A stretch of 64,000 nt of DNA. Source: Xiphydria camelus (Eukaryota > Arthropoda > Insecta > Hymenoptera > Xiphydriidae). Location: assembly GCA_963678675.1 (NCBI GenBank), contig OY783196.1, forward strand, positions 29,056,827-29,120,826. The letters are read 5' to 3'. Under the pieces are notes generated by a model, which was not told the origin of the DNA, searched no databases, and was given only the letters and a program-made list of their open reading frames with translations. How positions within the stretch are numbered: the stretch's first letter is position 1; every line of letters starts with the position of its first letter. The translations under genes were made by a program, and so were the position numbers. Below are positions 35,253 through 46,319 of the stretch, piece by piece.

Positions 35253-37414
35253 TTTATCTAGAACAGAAATGGTTTAAAAAACCATTATTGGAACATGTCA
35301 TACAATAGTCATATTAAGACTCTGGTGGTAATGCTTTGAATTTCTAATGAATAACTACTTGTATAATTTAAAAAATAAATGGAATCGTCCATGAAAATAT
35401 TTAAAAGATATGAGTAAATAAATACACATACAAATTGGTAGAATATATTAGCCTTATGTGTATCATTGCACAAAGATGAAACTAAAATATAATGGCATTA
35501 AAAGTGGAACTAAGGTAATGAAGAAATCAATAAAGTAGTCAGGAAATGGTTACGAAAAGTTTAAATCGGGATAATTTAAAAATACAACAAATGAAAGTAA
35601 TGCACTTGCAAAGACAAATGGAAAAAATAGAATGTGCTCCAAAAAAAAAAAATTTACATTCGGAGCTCGTAAATAAATAGTTCAGTCGTATTATTACAAT
35701 CACTCCTTACCGAGATAATAAAGTAATGCACGAGAAAACTTTTTATATGTGTGTGTTTTGTCATAGATTAATTAAATAAGCCAAATATCACGAAACTGTA
35801 GCACCAGGTAACTCGCATGCCCTGAACGTGGCTACGAAATATCACGCGCATCACTTCCTTGCCGGAGTTCGAGGTTCGGAACACCATAGACAAACAACAT
35901 TCTAGATACGCGTTTGCTAGGTTTAATTTAAGTCTTTTCAATGTTTTTACTTAAAAATGTATGGCATAACAGCCTAATTTTTAAGCGCATTCGATTAGAG
36001 TTTATTACTCTCACATGACGAAAATAAAATTAATCAAATATCGTCACTAAACGAAAAAGCGCGCACTCGTCCAAATTTTGAATGTCTCGTATCCGCATGC
36101 ACGTCCTACTTCGACGAAGCGCGAGGTATCGATTCGGAAAATCCAAACGCTCTCTCGGGTGAAACTTCATCGCGCACGCTCGTTGCTGACGAATGTTTTC
36201 TATTCTGCTGCCGAGATACGGCAGAGCTTTTCTCGGAGCGATAGTGTTTAAACATTTGTAGTGCTATGGATTAGTGACGTCGAAATTCGGGCGATTTTCA
36301 CCTCGATGTTTTCGTTTCGAGTATTCCTCGTAATTTAGCTTTCGCGATATCGGTAGAAATACGGTGGAAAAAAAAACGTGCGTGTTTGACAGTGTCAAGG
36401 AAGTCCTAGAGCCAAACAATGGATCAATACCAATACCTTGCGGAGGAGGGTGTACGGTGTCAGCAAGGAATTACCCTTTTTCGGGAGTGACGCATCCCGG
36501 AAAGTGTGATAATCGCTGTTGCTGGCTCTGAGGGGATTGCCGATTTCGGAGCAAAGCCGCTTGCACATTCAGTGACACACCCAATTGGTAAACATTTTTT
36601 CCTTTCGATTTGTGACGCTGCTGATTTGAATAAAATATTTTTTAGCCCTTTTCAAAAATACGAACGTGGACCGTTTAATCGCGTTGCACTACTAAGCTTC
36701 ACGTGAAATACACGTACAATAACGTTTATAAATTCGAGAACGTGTATGAGTTGACGTTCACGCTAATATTTCCATTTTCTTCATACGGAATTAAGTCTTT
36801 TTTTTTCACTTGCAGCGTCGCTTTGAATTAAGGATTTTATTTTGAATTATTCTGAAAATATTTGAATGTTTAAATTTTGGAGTTCTCCCTATACGATCAG
36901 CTGTACTGACTTATGTTGGTTAATTTTATTGTACCTATTCTTCCTTGAATAAACCTAAATCCTACTGACTGATAATAGTAAGATGCCCTAGAAACGAAGG
37001 GGTATAGCAGTTTTCATATTTCTTTTTTTTTAATTGACTGGTTTTAGAGAAAAACATTCTAGTTGAAACTATATAATTTGTTCACAGGAAGAACTTTTTT
37101 TTTCAATCAATACAAAGCAAAACAGACGATTCTTAAATAATTTTAAGGCATTTCAATTATAATAAAGCTTCAGTCTATCAGAAATTGGAATTTTATTACA
37201 GGAATATTCAAAAGTTTATATATTCATGCTCTGAATTCGTCCAATTGTTTCTAAGATTATTTCCGCGAAGTTATGGGCTATTCACGTGTTTTTTATTAAT
37301 TTACTAGAGACAAATGTAAATAGATGCACTATTTCGCTCTTTTATCAGATCGAAGATATGTATTGATACAATGTAAGCTTTCTTTATTGTGCATACAGTA
37401 TTGTAACTAGCGAA
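35253..37414. other. Spacer between divergent CCDC47 and KIF3A genes
   Basis: The two genes are head-to-head and the space must hold both promoters. The part from about 36060 to 36320 is more CpG-rich than its surroundings. Otherwise the DNA is AT-rich with no coding signal. A 5' untranslated exon of the kinesin gene could lie here. Confidence 0.5.
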
Positions 37415-39598
37415 ATGGAGAAACTTGACAAGGAATCCTCAAAATCGTCGAAGAGGAGGAATACTAGGATGACAATGACGGCGGACGGGGGAACACAGTG
37501 CGTTCAAGTCGTGGTTCGATGTAGGCCAATGGACGAGAAAGAAACGACGCGCGGATACAGTCGGGTCGTCGACGTCATTCCTGCCAGAGGAGTCGTCGAG
37601 ATTCGCAATCCGCGAGAAGACTCCTCCCGCGATAATGTCAAAGTTTTCACATTTGACGCAGTTTACGATTGGCACTCGAACCAACAAGATTTATACGAGG
37701 AGACGGTAAGACCGTTGGTCTCTTCCGTTCTCGATGGTTTCAACGGGACGATTTTTGCGTACGGACAAACGGGAACTGGTAAAACGTACACGATGGAGGG
37801 TTCGAAGTTTGACCTCGAAAGACGCGGTATAATTCCACGCTCGTTCGAGCACATCTTCAGTCAAATCAGCAGAACGGAAAACATGCAATACCTCGTCAGA
37901 GCGAGTTACCTGGAGATCTATCAGGAAGAGATAAGGGATCTGTTGCATCGCGATCAGAGTCTCAGATTCGAGCTGAAGGAAAAACCGGACACCGGGGTAT
38001 TCGTGAAGGACTTGTCCACTTCGGTTTGCAAGAGCGCCGCCGAGATACAGCAACTGATGAACATGGGGAATCAGAACAGAACGATAGGGGCGACCAATAT
38101 GAACGAGCACAGTTCTCGCTCTCACGCGATCTTCCTGATCACCATAGAAATGGGATCCATCGGCGATAGCGCGGGAATCAGAGTGGGACGGCTGAATTTG
38201 GTTGATCTGGCTGGCAGCGAGAGACAGAGCAAGACCGGCTCGTCTGGCGAGCGATTAAAGGAAGCTAGCAAGATTAATTTGAGTTTATCCGCTCTCGGGA
38301 ACGTGATCTCCGCGTTGGTCGATGGAAAGACAACGCACGTCCCGTATAGAGACTCGAAGTTGACCAGACTCCTGCAGGATTCGTTGGGTGGAAATTCCAA
38401 GACCATTATGGTCGCTAACATCGGACCGGCTAGTTACAATTACGACGAGACCCTCACGACGCTGCGCTATGCGAATCGCGCGAAGAACATCAAGAACAAG
38501 CCGAGAATCAACGAGGACCCGAAGGACGCTCTGCTGAGGCAGTATCAGGAGGAGATCAATCGGTTGAAGGAGAAGCTCGCGCAGAAGGGAACGGTTCAGC
38601 GTAAGAAGAGAAGAGGTAAGAAGAAGAAGGAGGACGACGGAACTGCCGACTCGGAGTCCGAGACCGAGGACAGCCGGGAGGATAACAAGTCCACGGATGC
38701 CGATAAGAAGCTGATCGCTGAGCAGCTTAAAGTCGAGAAACAGGAGACGGAAAATCTCGTGCTCAGGATAAAGGATCTGGAGAGCAAGATGCTCTGCGGC
38801 GGGAAGAACATCATAGATCACACGAATGAGCAGCAAAAGGCGCTCGAGCTAAGAGCGGCGGAGATCGCCGAACGGAAGAAGCGTGAAGTGGAGATGCAGC
38901 AAAAACTAGAGGGGGAGGAGTTGACGACGTTGGGCGTGAGGGAGACGTACACTACGCTGCAGCAGGAGGTGGACGTGAAATCGCGCAAACTGAGAAAGTG
39001 CTTCGCGAAGCTGCAAGGCTTGAAGCAAGAGCTGCACGACGTTACCGGCGAATTCAACCGGGATAGAAGAGACTTGGAGCAAACCCAACACGAACTGATG
39101 AAGGAGCTGAAGTTGAAATATCTCATCATAGACAATTTCATTCCCGTGGAGGAGAAGCACAAGATCTTGTCGAGAGTTCGATTCGACGAGGACGAAGATT
39201 GTTGGGTCGTCAAAGATTCCTCGTCCTCGGGAATGGATCCGATCAAGCGCCCGACGTCCGTTCCAGGTGCTCGCAGACCCGTGTCGGAGTTTGCACGAAT
39301 TGCTCTTGCCATGGGACGAGGTCATCGTTACGCCGGTGAGAATATTTTGAATCTGGAACTCGACATGCCACCGAGAACGACTCTGGATTACCAAGGACCA
39401 GCGATCGCCCCGACAATTCAAGCAGTTCTCGAAGAAGCCCTGCGCGACGAGGGAGACATCGACGTTGACGCGTCCAACGTGAAACTGCGACCCAAGCCGC
39501 GTCTACAATCGGCACGGCTTCGGCCCAAGAGCGTCGGTAAAATTCCGCAGATACCAGCTCCCGTATATCCTAAGACGAGAGGTCTTGTACCGAAGTAG
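37415..39598 (+). CDS. Klp64D: Kinesin-2 motor subunit KIF3A (Klp64D)
   Basis: Motor subunit of heterotrimeric kinesin-2, which moves cargo to microtubule plus ends and drives anterograde intraflagellar transport and axonal transport, with KIF3B/Klp68D and KAP3. The 727-codon frame is uninterrupted. The motor domain covers about residues 28-365: P-loop GQTGTGKT near 117-124, switch I NEHSSRSH near 230, switch II DLAGSE near 264, neck ANRAKNIKNKP near 355. A Lys/Glu-rich linker with KKKKEDDGTADSESETE follows, then a coiled coil to about residue 590. The tail (IIDNFIP, KRPTSVPGARRPVSE, ARIALAMGRGHRYAGENI) matches KIF3A rather than KIF3B. The coding region has no intron, unlike its neighbours. 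ATG 37415 is the first in frame. Confidence 0.95.
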   Translation: MEKLDKESSKSSKRRNTRMTMTADGGTQCVQVVVRCRPMDEKETTRGYSRVVDVIPARGVVEIRNPREDSSRDNVKVFTFDAVYDWHSNQQDLYEETVRPLVSSVLDGFNGTIFAYGQTGTGKTYTMEGSKFDLERRGIIPRSFEHIFSQISRTENMQYLVRASYLEIYQEEIRDLLHRDQSLRFELKEKPDTGVFVKDLSTSVCKSAAEIQQLMNMGNQNRTIGATNMNEHSSRSHAIFLITIEMGSIGDSAGIRVGRLNLVDLAGSERQSKTGSSGERLKEASKINLSLSALGNVISALVDGKTTHVPYRDSKLTRLLQDSLGGNSKTIMVANIGPASYNYDETLTTLRYANRAKNIKNKPRINEDPKDALLRQYQEEINRLKEKLAQKGTVQRKKRRGKKKKEDDGTADSESETEDSREDNKSTDADKKLIAEQLKVEKQETENLVLRIKDLESKMLCGGKNIIDHTNEQQKALELRAAEIAERKKREVEMQQKLEGEELTTLGVRETYTTLQQEVDVKSRKLRKCFAKLQGLKQELHDVTGEFNRDRRDLEQTQHELMKELKLKYLIIDNFIPVEEKHKILSRVRFDEDEDCWVVKDSSSSGMDPIKRPTSVPGARRPVSEFARIALAMGRGHRYAGENILNLELDMPPRTTLDYQGPAIAPTIQAVLEEALRDEGDIDVDASNVKLRPKPRLQSARLRPKSVGKIPQIPAPVYPKTRGLVPK

Positions 39599-41279
39599 TT
39601 AGTCCACTTTTTCGTTTCTCTTTTCTTTCTTAATCGCGAGGAAGAGAGTTTTGTAAATATGTACGAGATCATATATTCTATGCTTATTTAATTTATTAAT
39701 ATCTCATTATTTGTGATACGGGGCTACGGCGGTTAGAGCCTTGATACGAAGCGAGAAAAGAAACGGAGGAAGGTACCTTAGACTGAATCCTTGTAACACT
39801 CTAGTCAACGTGCAATGTCAGCTGCTTGCTATGAATACAAGCTACTTCTTAATTGCTATAATAAAGAGCACCCTGATGCTATTTATATCCGGCTTCTATT
39901 ACCCGCGTACCTTATGAACGTTTACCTATTAGGTTACTATTTGTCGCCCTATGGAGGATTATGCGATTTGGTAAGAATTAACAGAGCAGAAAGGGAAGGA
40001 AGCAAAGGTATTTGATGGTGGTATATGCTACGGAAAGTAATATTCGCCTATTTTTTTCTATTAGCTGGCTGTATTGAGCAAATAAATGGGTAAGCACGAG
40101 TTGATTTTCAAGGGCGCAATGTAGTGGTAATCGCACGAAAAGTATTGTAATTAAACGTTTCATTTGTGTATTTTGTTCTTTTTTGCTTACAACACAATCA
40201 AGTTCGTCGGTTGTTGTCTAAGATCAGACAAAATTCATTTGATCGTTATCGTATACAACTCTAACACAACGTACGTTACTTCTACAATGGTCATAAAAAA
40301 TGAATCCACCTTACGTTCAGTTATCATTATATACATGGTATTGCGCATAAAGAATATTTGATATATGTGGTATGTGCAATCATCATGTTACATTCGTCAA
40401 TTTGTTCACTTCACTTGTACCTCTTACTATCGCGTAATGCTAAATGATTGACGCATGGACATTTGATCGCGTTTAAAAAGAAAATGATCTTTTTAGTCGC
40501 GTGACAAATGAGAAAACTTATGGATTCAATTTAAAATTAGATCCCCCTGAAAAATTGGAAATAATCATTAAACGACGTGGAAAAAAGAGAAGCTATTCAA
40601 ATCGTACACATGCATTATTCAATCAAAGCTGTCTGGTACAGAGCTTCGACGATAGAAAAAGTCTGGAGGCACTATGTTTTACAACATCCTTTCTTGTCCA
40701 TACTTACGTGCAGAAATAGTACAAAAAATATTAGTTAAAAATCGTACGAAGTAAATTATGTATCCGATCTTCTGTCTTCATGTAGAATTTTTCACACTGC
40801 TGTCACGACTGAAACCTGCTAGTTCTGCTGTCTTTGAAATAGAAAGCAACTGGACAAAGGACAGAGCAAAGGTGCTAATATCGCTATGGAGTTTTAACGT
40901 CTAAAAGGAAGTCTTGTCAGTTCGTCGAACTGATGGTGGTCAAGAAAAGTTGGTTCGAGTTGTTTTGAATCAATAATAAATAATTGTCAGTATACAGTGT
41001 TTCCGACAATTCATCGTCGATTCTAAGCCCATTCAAACAACCTCCCGCCCAGATGCACCGTTTAGGATCATAATAATTTCCCCTTAAACATGGACTCATT
41101 CGGAAGAGATTGATCCAGTTTTTATATACGTAAAAGTTGTGTCAGTTGAGTAGTTCGGGTCCCTGCGAAAAATTGTCTGAATGACTGGCAATCTTTTCAC
41201 AAGACCCGTTTCAAAGCAACGTTGCGGTGACGATTCACAACCTACCCAATTTTTTATCTCTCTACTTACAAATGCCTCA
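39599..41279. other. Convergent 3' region of KIF3A and zinc-finger/SR gene
   Basis: AT-rich sequence with no coding signal. AATAAA near 39859 may end the kinesin transcript. The right part probably contains the 3' untranslated region of the minus-strand gene that stops at 41280. Confidence 0.55.
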
Positions 41280-44200
41280 TCAGTAGAAATGTTGTTGCTG
41301 CGTGTAATTATCGTACTGGGGTTGTTGCTGAGGATATCCGGTATTGGAAGTCGCCGGAGGACCACCGTATTGCCCGCCTCCGTACATTTGTTGGGGAGGT
41401 TGATATTGATTGGGAGGCATCTGCGATACGTTATATTGCCCTTGATTACCCATATTTCCGTATCCTTGATTGTAGTTGTAGCCGTTGTTCATGTAACCCG
41501 AAGTGTTGTTGAAGAGTTGTTGCTGCGGTTGATAGCTTTGAAACTGATTAGGCAAATTCTGATACTGCATTTGCGGCGCAGTTTGTTGAGATTGCTGCGG
41601 ATTTTGCTGGGGGTAGCTTTGAGTGTAAAGATTTGGAATAGTTACGGCCGTGGAACCGGGTGGGCTGATGTTGGATTCAGAAGCTCTGTCTTTCGCATTG
41701 CTTTCCTTCCCAGAATTAGGGATGTGTAATTTCGGCACGTACTTATTCGGCAAATTGCACATTATATTCGCTAAGATCCTGTTGGTCTCGTTTACAATGG
41801 CACTCGGATCCTTGCTTTCCGTTGTTTCCTTGGATTTCGAATGTGACGACCGCGAGCGCGATCGTGAACGTGATCGCGATGGTGACCAAGACTTTGGCGA
41901 GCGCGATCTGGATCTCGAGTAGGAACGTGATTTTTTCTTCGCTTTTTCGTTTTCGCTCACATTCTTGTCGGCTGCTTTGTAAATATCCTCGAATGTGTAA
42001 TCGTCATCATCGTCGGACAAGTCCAACTTCGGTTTTGGTTTTTCGTCTTCCTTCATTTTCTTCTGTTCCTCTTCCTCGTCGGCGAACATGTCCAGCTTGG
42101 GCTTCCACTTCAGCTCATCGTCCATTGGATTCTGAGTACCCTTGCGCGTGGAAAAGGGGGAAGTACTTTTACCCGTTCGCACGATCGGTTCGTCTCGCTC
42201 CGGAGTTGGCGATTTTACTGCTTTGGCTGGTGGAAGACCCGCTACCGGTGTTCCTAAGTTAACGAAAGCCCGTAATTTTTCAACTCGCGCCGGATCTGAG
42301 GCCTCCAATTTTTTAAGAAAATTAATAAGTCCGTGCTGCTCGTCGGTGCCTAGATCTTTGAAATTCTGCAGAAGCAATTTGAGATCCGCGTCGGACAACG
42401 TCTCCATTCTCGCCGCTTGTAGATCCGCCTCGGATAACGCTTTCGGCGGGGCAGCAGGAGCAACGTTACCCGCCGTTAAGCCCTTCACGAAATCGGCTGT
42501 GGTTACTGGCTTTTCGCTGTGTTTCGACGCTTCCGCCATACCGACCACCGCGTTAATCAACGTTTCCAACTCATCCTGCGACACGTTCGTTCTACCCTGT
42601 GCGATCAGAGCGGCTGCTATTTGCTGAGCGATAGCCACTTTGTCGACCGAACCCACCCCCGGCACACTGACGGGCTCCGATTTGACCGGTGTGATTATGT
42701 CAACCGGTCTGGGAAGTACGGATCTAGCAATGTAATTCAGCTGCTTCGGTATCTCCAGCAGCTCCAGTTTCTTCTTTCTCTCTTCCTCCAGTTTCTTCTT
42801 ATTCTCCGCAGCTTTGTGCAATAACTGCGCGATGTTCTGTATCGCGGACTTCGTCGGCGCAACCGCCATTTTCTCTATCATTCCCGCGAAAAGTTGACCT
42901 TTCAACTTCTCTTTGACAGTTTCGAACAGGACGTTCACCTCCTCGTCGTACAATAACTCCTCCGCGGAATTTGGCTTTGCCTTTTCCGCCGCCAATGCTT
43001 TAGACAGCAGGGATACTATTCTCGGACCCAAAGAACCGAGTTGCCCTTCGAGCGCGGTTAGCAATCTCAGGAGGCCCACGATTTCTAATTCTTCGTTCAG
43101 GGTGTCCTCGGCCATCGGCGGACTAGCGGATTTTTCCTCGTACGGCATGGGGTAATGTCGCTGTCGTGGAATTGCTCTCGGATAATAGCTTCTGTACGAG
43201 CTTGGTCCTCTTCCGCGGGAATAGGAATAAGAGTAGTCCCTTTCGCGCACCGGCTCTACGTGCCGCTCGTGATACTCGGCTTTGATAGTTTTGGTACCGA
43301 CGTACTCCACGTCGTCATCGTCGCTGTCCAGCCGATGCCTGCTGCGCTTCGGCGGTGGAGTTCTGTCTCTCTTTCCCACTGATGTCCACTTCTCTAGCGA
43401 GGGTTTCTCTTCCGGCAATTCCAGCCTTTTCCGGATTTCCTCCTTTCTTTGCATAAGTTGCTCGTTATGAATTTCGCGCATGCGCTTATTCCAGAACTCG
43501 ATCCACTCGGGCTTGAAGTCGTGTTTGCTGGGGTCCTTACCTTCCGCTTGCAGCTCCTTGTATCTCCTGTTCCAGAATTTCTTCCACTCGTCCGGATACG
43601 ACGGGTGCTTCTCGGGATTCTTCTCGTGAAACTTCAGTGCCCTGTTGAGAGCCTCTTCCGCACGTCTCATCTGATCTCTGAACTTATCCCACTTATCGCG
43701 TTCTTTTAGAGGACCGGGAGAACGCGATCGCGAATGATTTCGAGAATATCGGGACTTATACCGATATTTACTACTTCTTTCGGAAGAAGGTTCCCTTTTC
43801 CTGTATCTGCTCGAAGAGTGAGAGCGAGATCTAGAGCGCGACGGTGACGGGCTACTCGAAATACTAGACAAGGAAGATAACGATTTAGTATCGTCCGACG
43901 GTCTCACCGGTGATTTCTTCGGTTTCTCCTTCGGCTTCTCGGGAGTGCGCAAGTTGAGCTTGTCCTTGGTGAGTATGCGGATTTTGAAACCCCTGGATAT
44001 ATAGAAGAGATATGGTTTTATTTGAAGTAAAAATCGAATAACATACAATACATTTTGCATTATTAGCCCCTCGAACTACCAGTGACAGAAAATTGCTTAC
44101 GATTTTGGAGCGTCCAATTTTGCCTCTATTTTCTTCGGTGGCGGTTTTTCAACTTTTTCCTCTTTCTTCTCTTTCTTGCTCGATTCTTCGATCTTCTCCT

Positions 44201-46319
44201 TGACAGCCGGCACATCTTAACGCAAAACGGAAGTTGCATGAATCACGACGAATGGATCGAGAGAAATACGACAGGTGATCTCGGAGAAGTATACTCACCT
44301 TTCTTCACAACATCACCACCACCACCACCACCAACAACAATTTCAGCCATCTTCTCTTCAAAATTCGTCACCCATCGCACATCGTAAACTTCCATAAAAG
44401 TTAACTCTGGCGTTTCCCTGCACGTAGGAAACAGCCGTGTTTATTGACAAGATACAATATCATAATGCAATGCAGACACGAAGGACACAGTCGTAATAAA
44501 TAATAATAGTTTTGATTCGCAAAACATTTCCAACCTACCTAAAGTGAAAATCCTGGTAGACTCTTTTGATGTACTGCATTTTATTCTTTTCAAACTGATT
44601 TTTATCCACCAATTGCGGTTGCAACCTCCCGAAACGTTCTTCGATTTTCTTTGCCACTAGTACCGATATTTCGTTTGCCCCGCGCTTATAATTTGGCGTA
44701 CGAGGAAGTTCCGCAATCGCGCGAGATATCGTGGGAAACTGCCTGTTCAGGTATGTGATACGATGATTGTAGCTGGTGATGTGAGCCATCACGGTGCGTG
44801 GATCACCACGTTTGTCGCACAAAACACAAGTATAGCTGGGCTCGCAAGAATCATTGTCCACCAATTCGAGAAGGTACTCGAGACCGACTAGCGGTGAACT
44901 CCGATGTCGATCGAGACTAATTTGAATTGCGGTAGTTCTGGTCATTTGGTCTTCCATTCCCGGCGGCACTGGTTCTCCGGGTGCCAGTGCATCAGCGATA
45001 GTAGTTGTGGGTGTTGGCGCGGATTTCTTTGTGATATCCGAATGTTTCGACCACAATAGCACCGGATATGGCCACTCGTCTAATTTCTTTTTATGACGAT
45101 TGCACGAATTGTGACTGAATAATTTGTGAGCCCCGAATAACGCGATATTGCATATGTGACACCATATATCACCGTCGTCGGTCTGAGAATAAACTGGTCT
45201 CAACGTTCCATCCTCAGCAGTGACACTACTTCTCATCAAACGTTTTCGATCGTGTTCTTCCTGCAGAACATAGATATACGTTGAGTAAATAGGAGTAAAG
45301 AAGACGTTGTTCTTTTACATATGGATAGACGCGAAAAACGTGGAAAAAAAGCCCACACACTTGCGCGGTAAACCGTTAACGCGTTAAAACAGGCCTTGAA
45401 AAATTACGTTTCCATTTTGCCAACACGTACGTTCGTATACAAAAAAAAATTACTCTTATAGTAAATAAACGTTGTTTTTCTAAAATTACGTTAACATGTC
45501 GCAGTAATCATATTTTAGATCATGGATTAGTTTCAGATCGACGCTACTGTTACCTTTTCACGCTCCTCTTCTGATAGATGAGAGGGATTACGCCCCTCTA
45601 TGTCAAGATCGTCAAAGTTCTGCATGGCTCCACCAATACCGGAATAACGTTCCATATCACGTTCTGAAACCACCCAAACTAAGTAAGATTAGAAAATACA
45701 GGATGAGAGATTCCATATTTTCTATCCCCACCCACCATCTCATTTTCTTATCACAGTAGAACTTATTAATGCTTTTAATCCACAATTTGCCACCTACTTA
45801 CCATACCACTTTGAATGAACTAACTCTACATAGCATAAAAACGCATACTGACTTAATTTCTTTTCTTTTTGCATAACCATATTCATCTCACGGGATTCTA
45901 AACTGCGCTGATGCTGATATAAACGAGAACAATGAAATACGATAGATGCTATGTGAAACGAGAGTTTGCACGACGATTCTTATAATAAATAAACATACTT
46001 ATAGGAAATACAATACCTGTATATCCCTTTCATTTATTCTTATTTTAGTAACTAGTCTAGTCTTTTGTTAAAGACTAATGGTTTGAAATATAGATTCCAA
46101 GTAAAGTGTATGAGATACATATGATAAGTACTTCAATATGACTTAATTATATCGATACAATGGAAGGAGTCTTACAAGACGAAGATATAACGCCACGTAT
46201 GATACAGACTAGCGGTTTCCAAATTATTATCGTTATCATTATTATATCGTAATTTGCCAGAACACATCAGCACTGCTCTGGCTACTTACCGAATGTATAG
46301 AAAGGGTATTTTCAGTCAT
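41280..46319 (-). CDS. Zinc-finger, SR-rich, Gln/Asn-tailed nuclear protein
   Basis: Probably a nuclear RNA-processing factor; function inferred from composition. Seven exons join in frame: 46319-46290, 45913-45853, 45663-45554, 45260-44539, 44417-44299, 44215-44101, 43992-41280, giving 1289 residues. The first exon codes MTENTLSIHS. Exon 4 carries two C2H2/U1-type fingers: WCHICNIALFGAHKLFSHNS and YTCVLCDKRGDPRTVMAH followed by NHRITYL. Then come a Gly run, a Lys/Glu-rich part, and in the last exon an RS-rich block, a twofold WKKFWNRRYKEL / WIEFWNKRMREI repeat, a helical middle, a second RS block (YSRSRSRSPKS) and a Gln/Asn/Tyr-rich tail ending QQQHFY. It resembles insect proteins named after Drosophila CG7065; that name is from memory and tentative. 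Confidence 0.88.
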
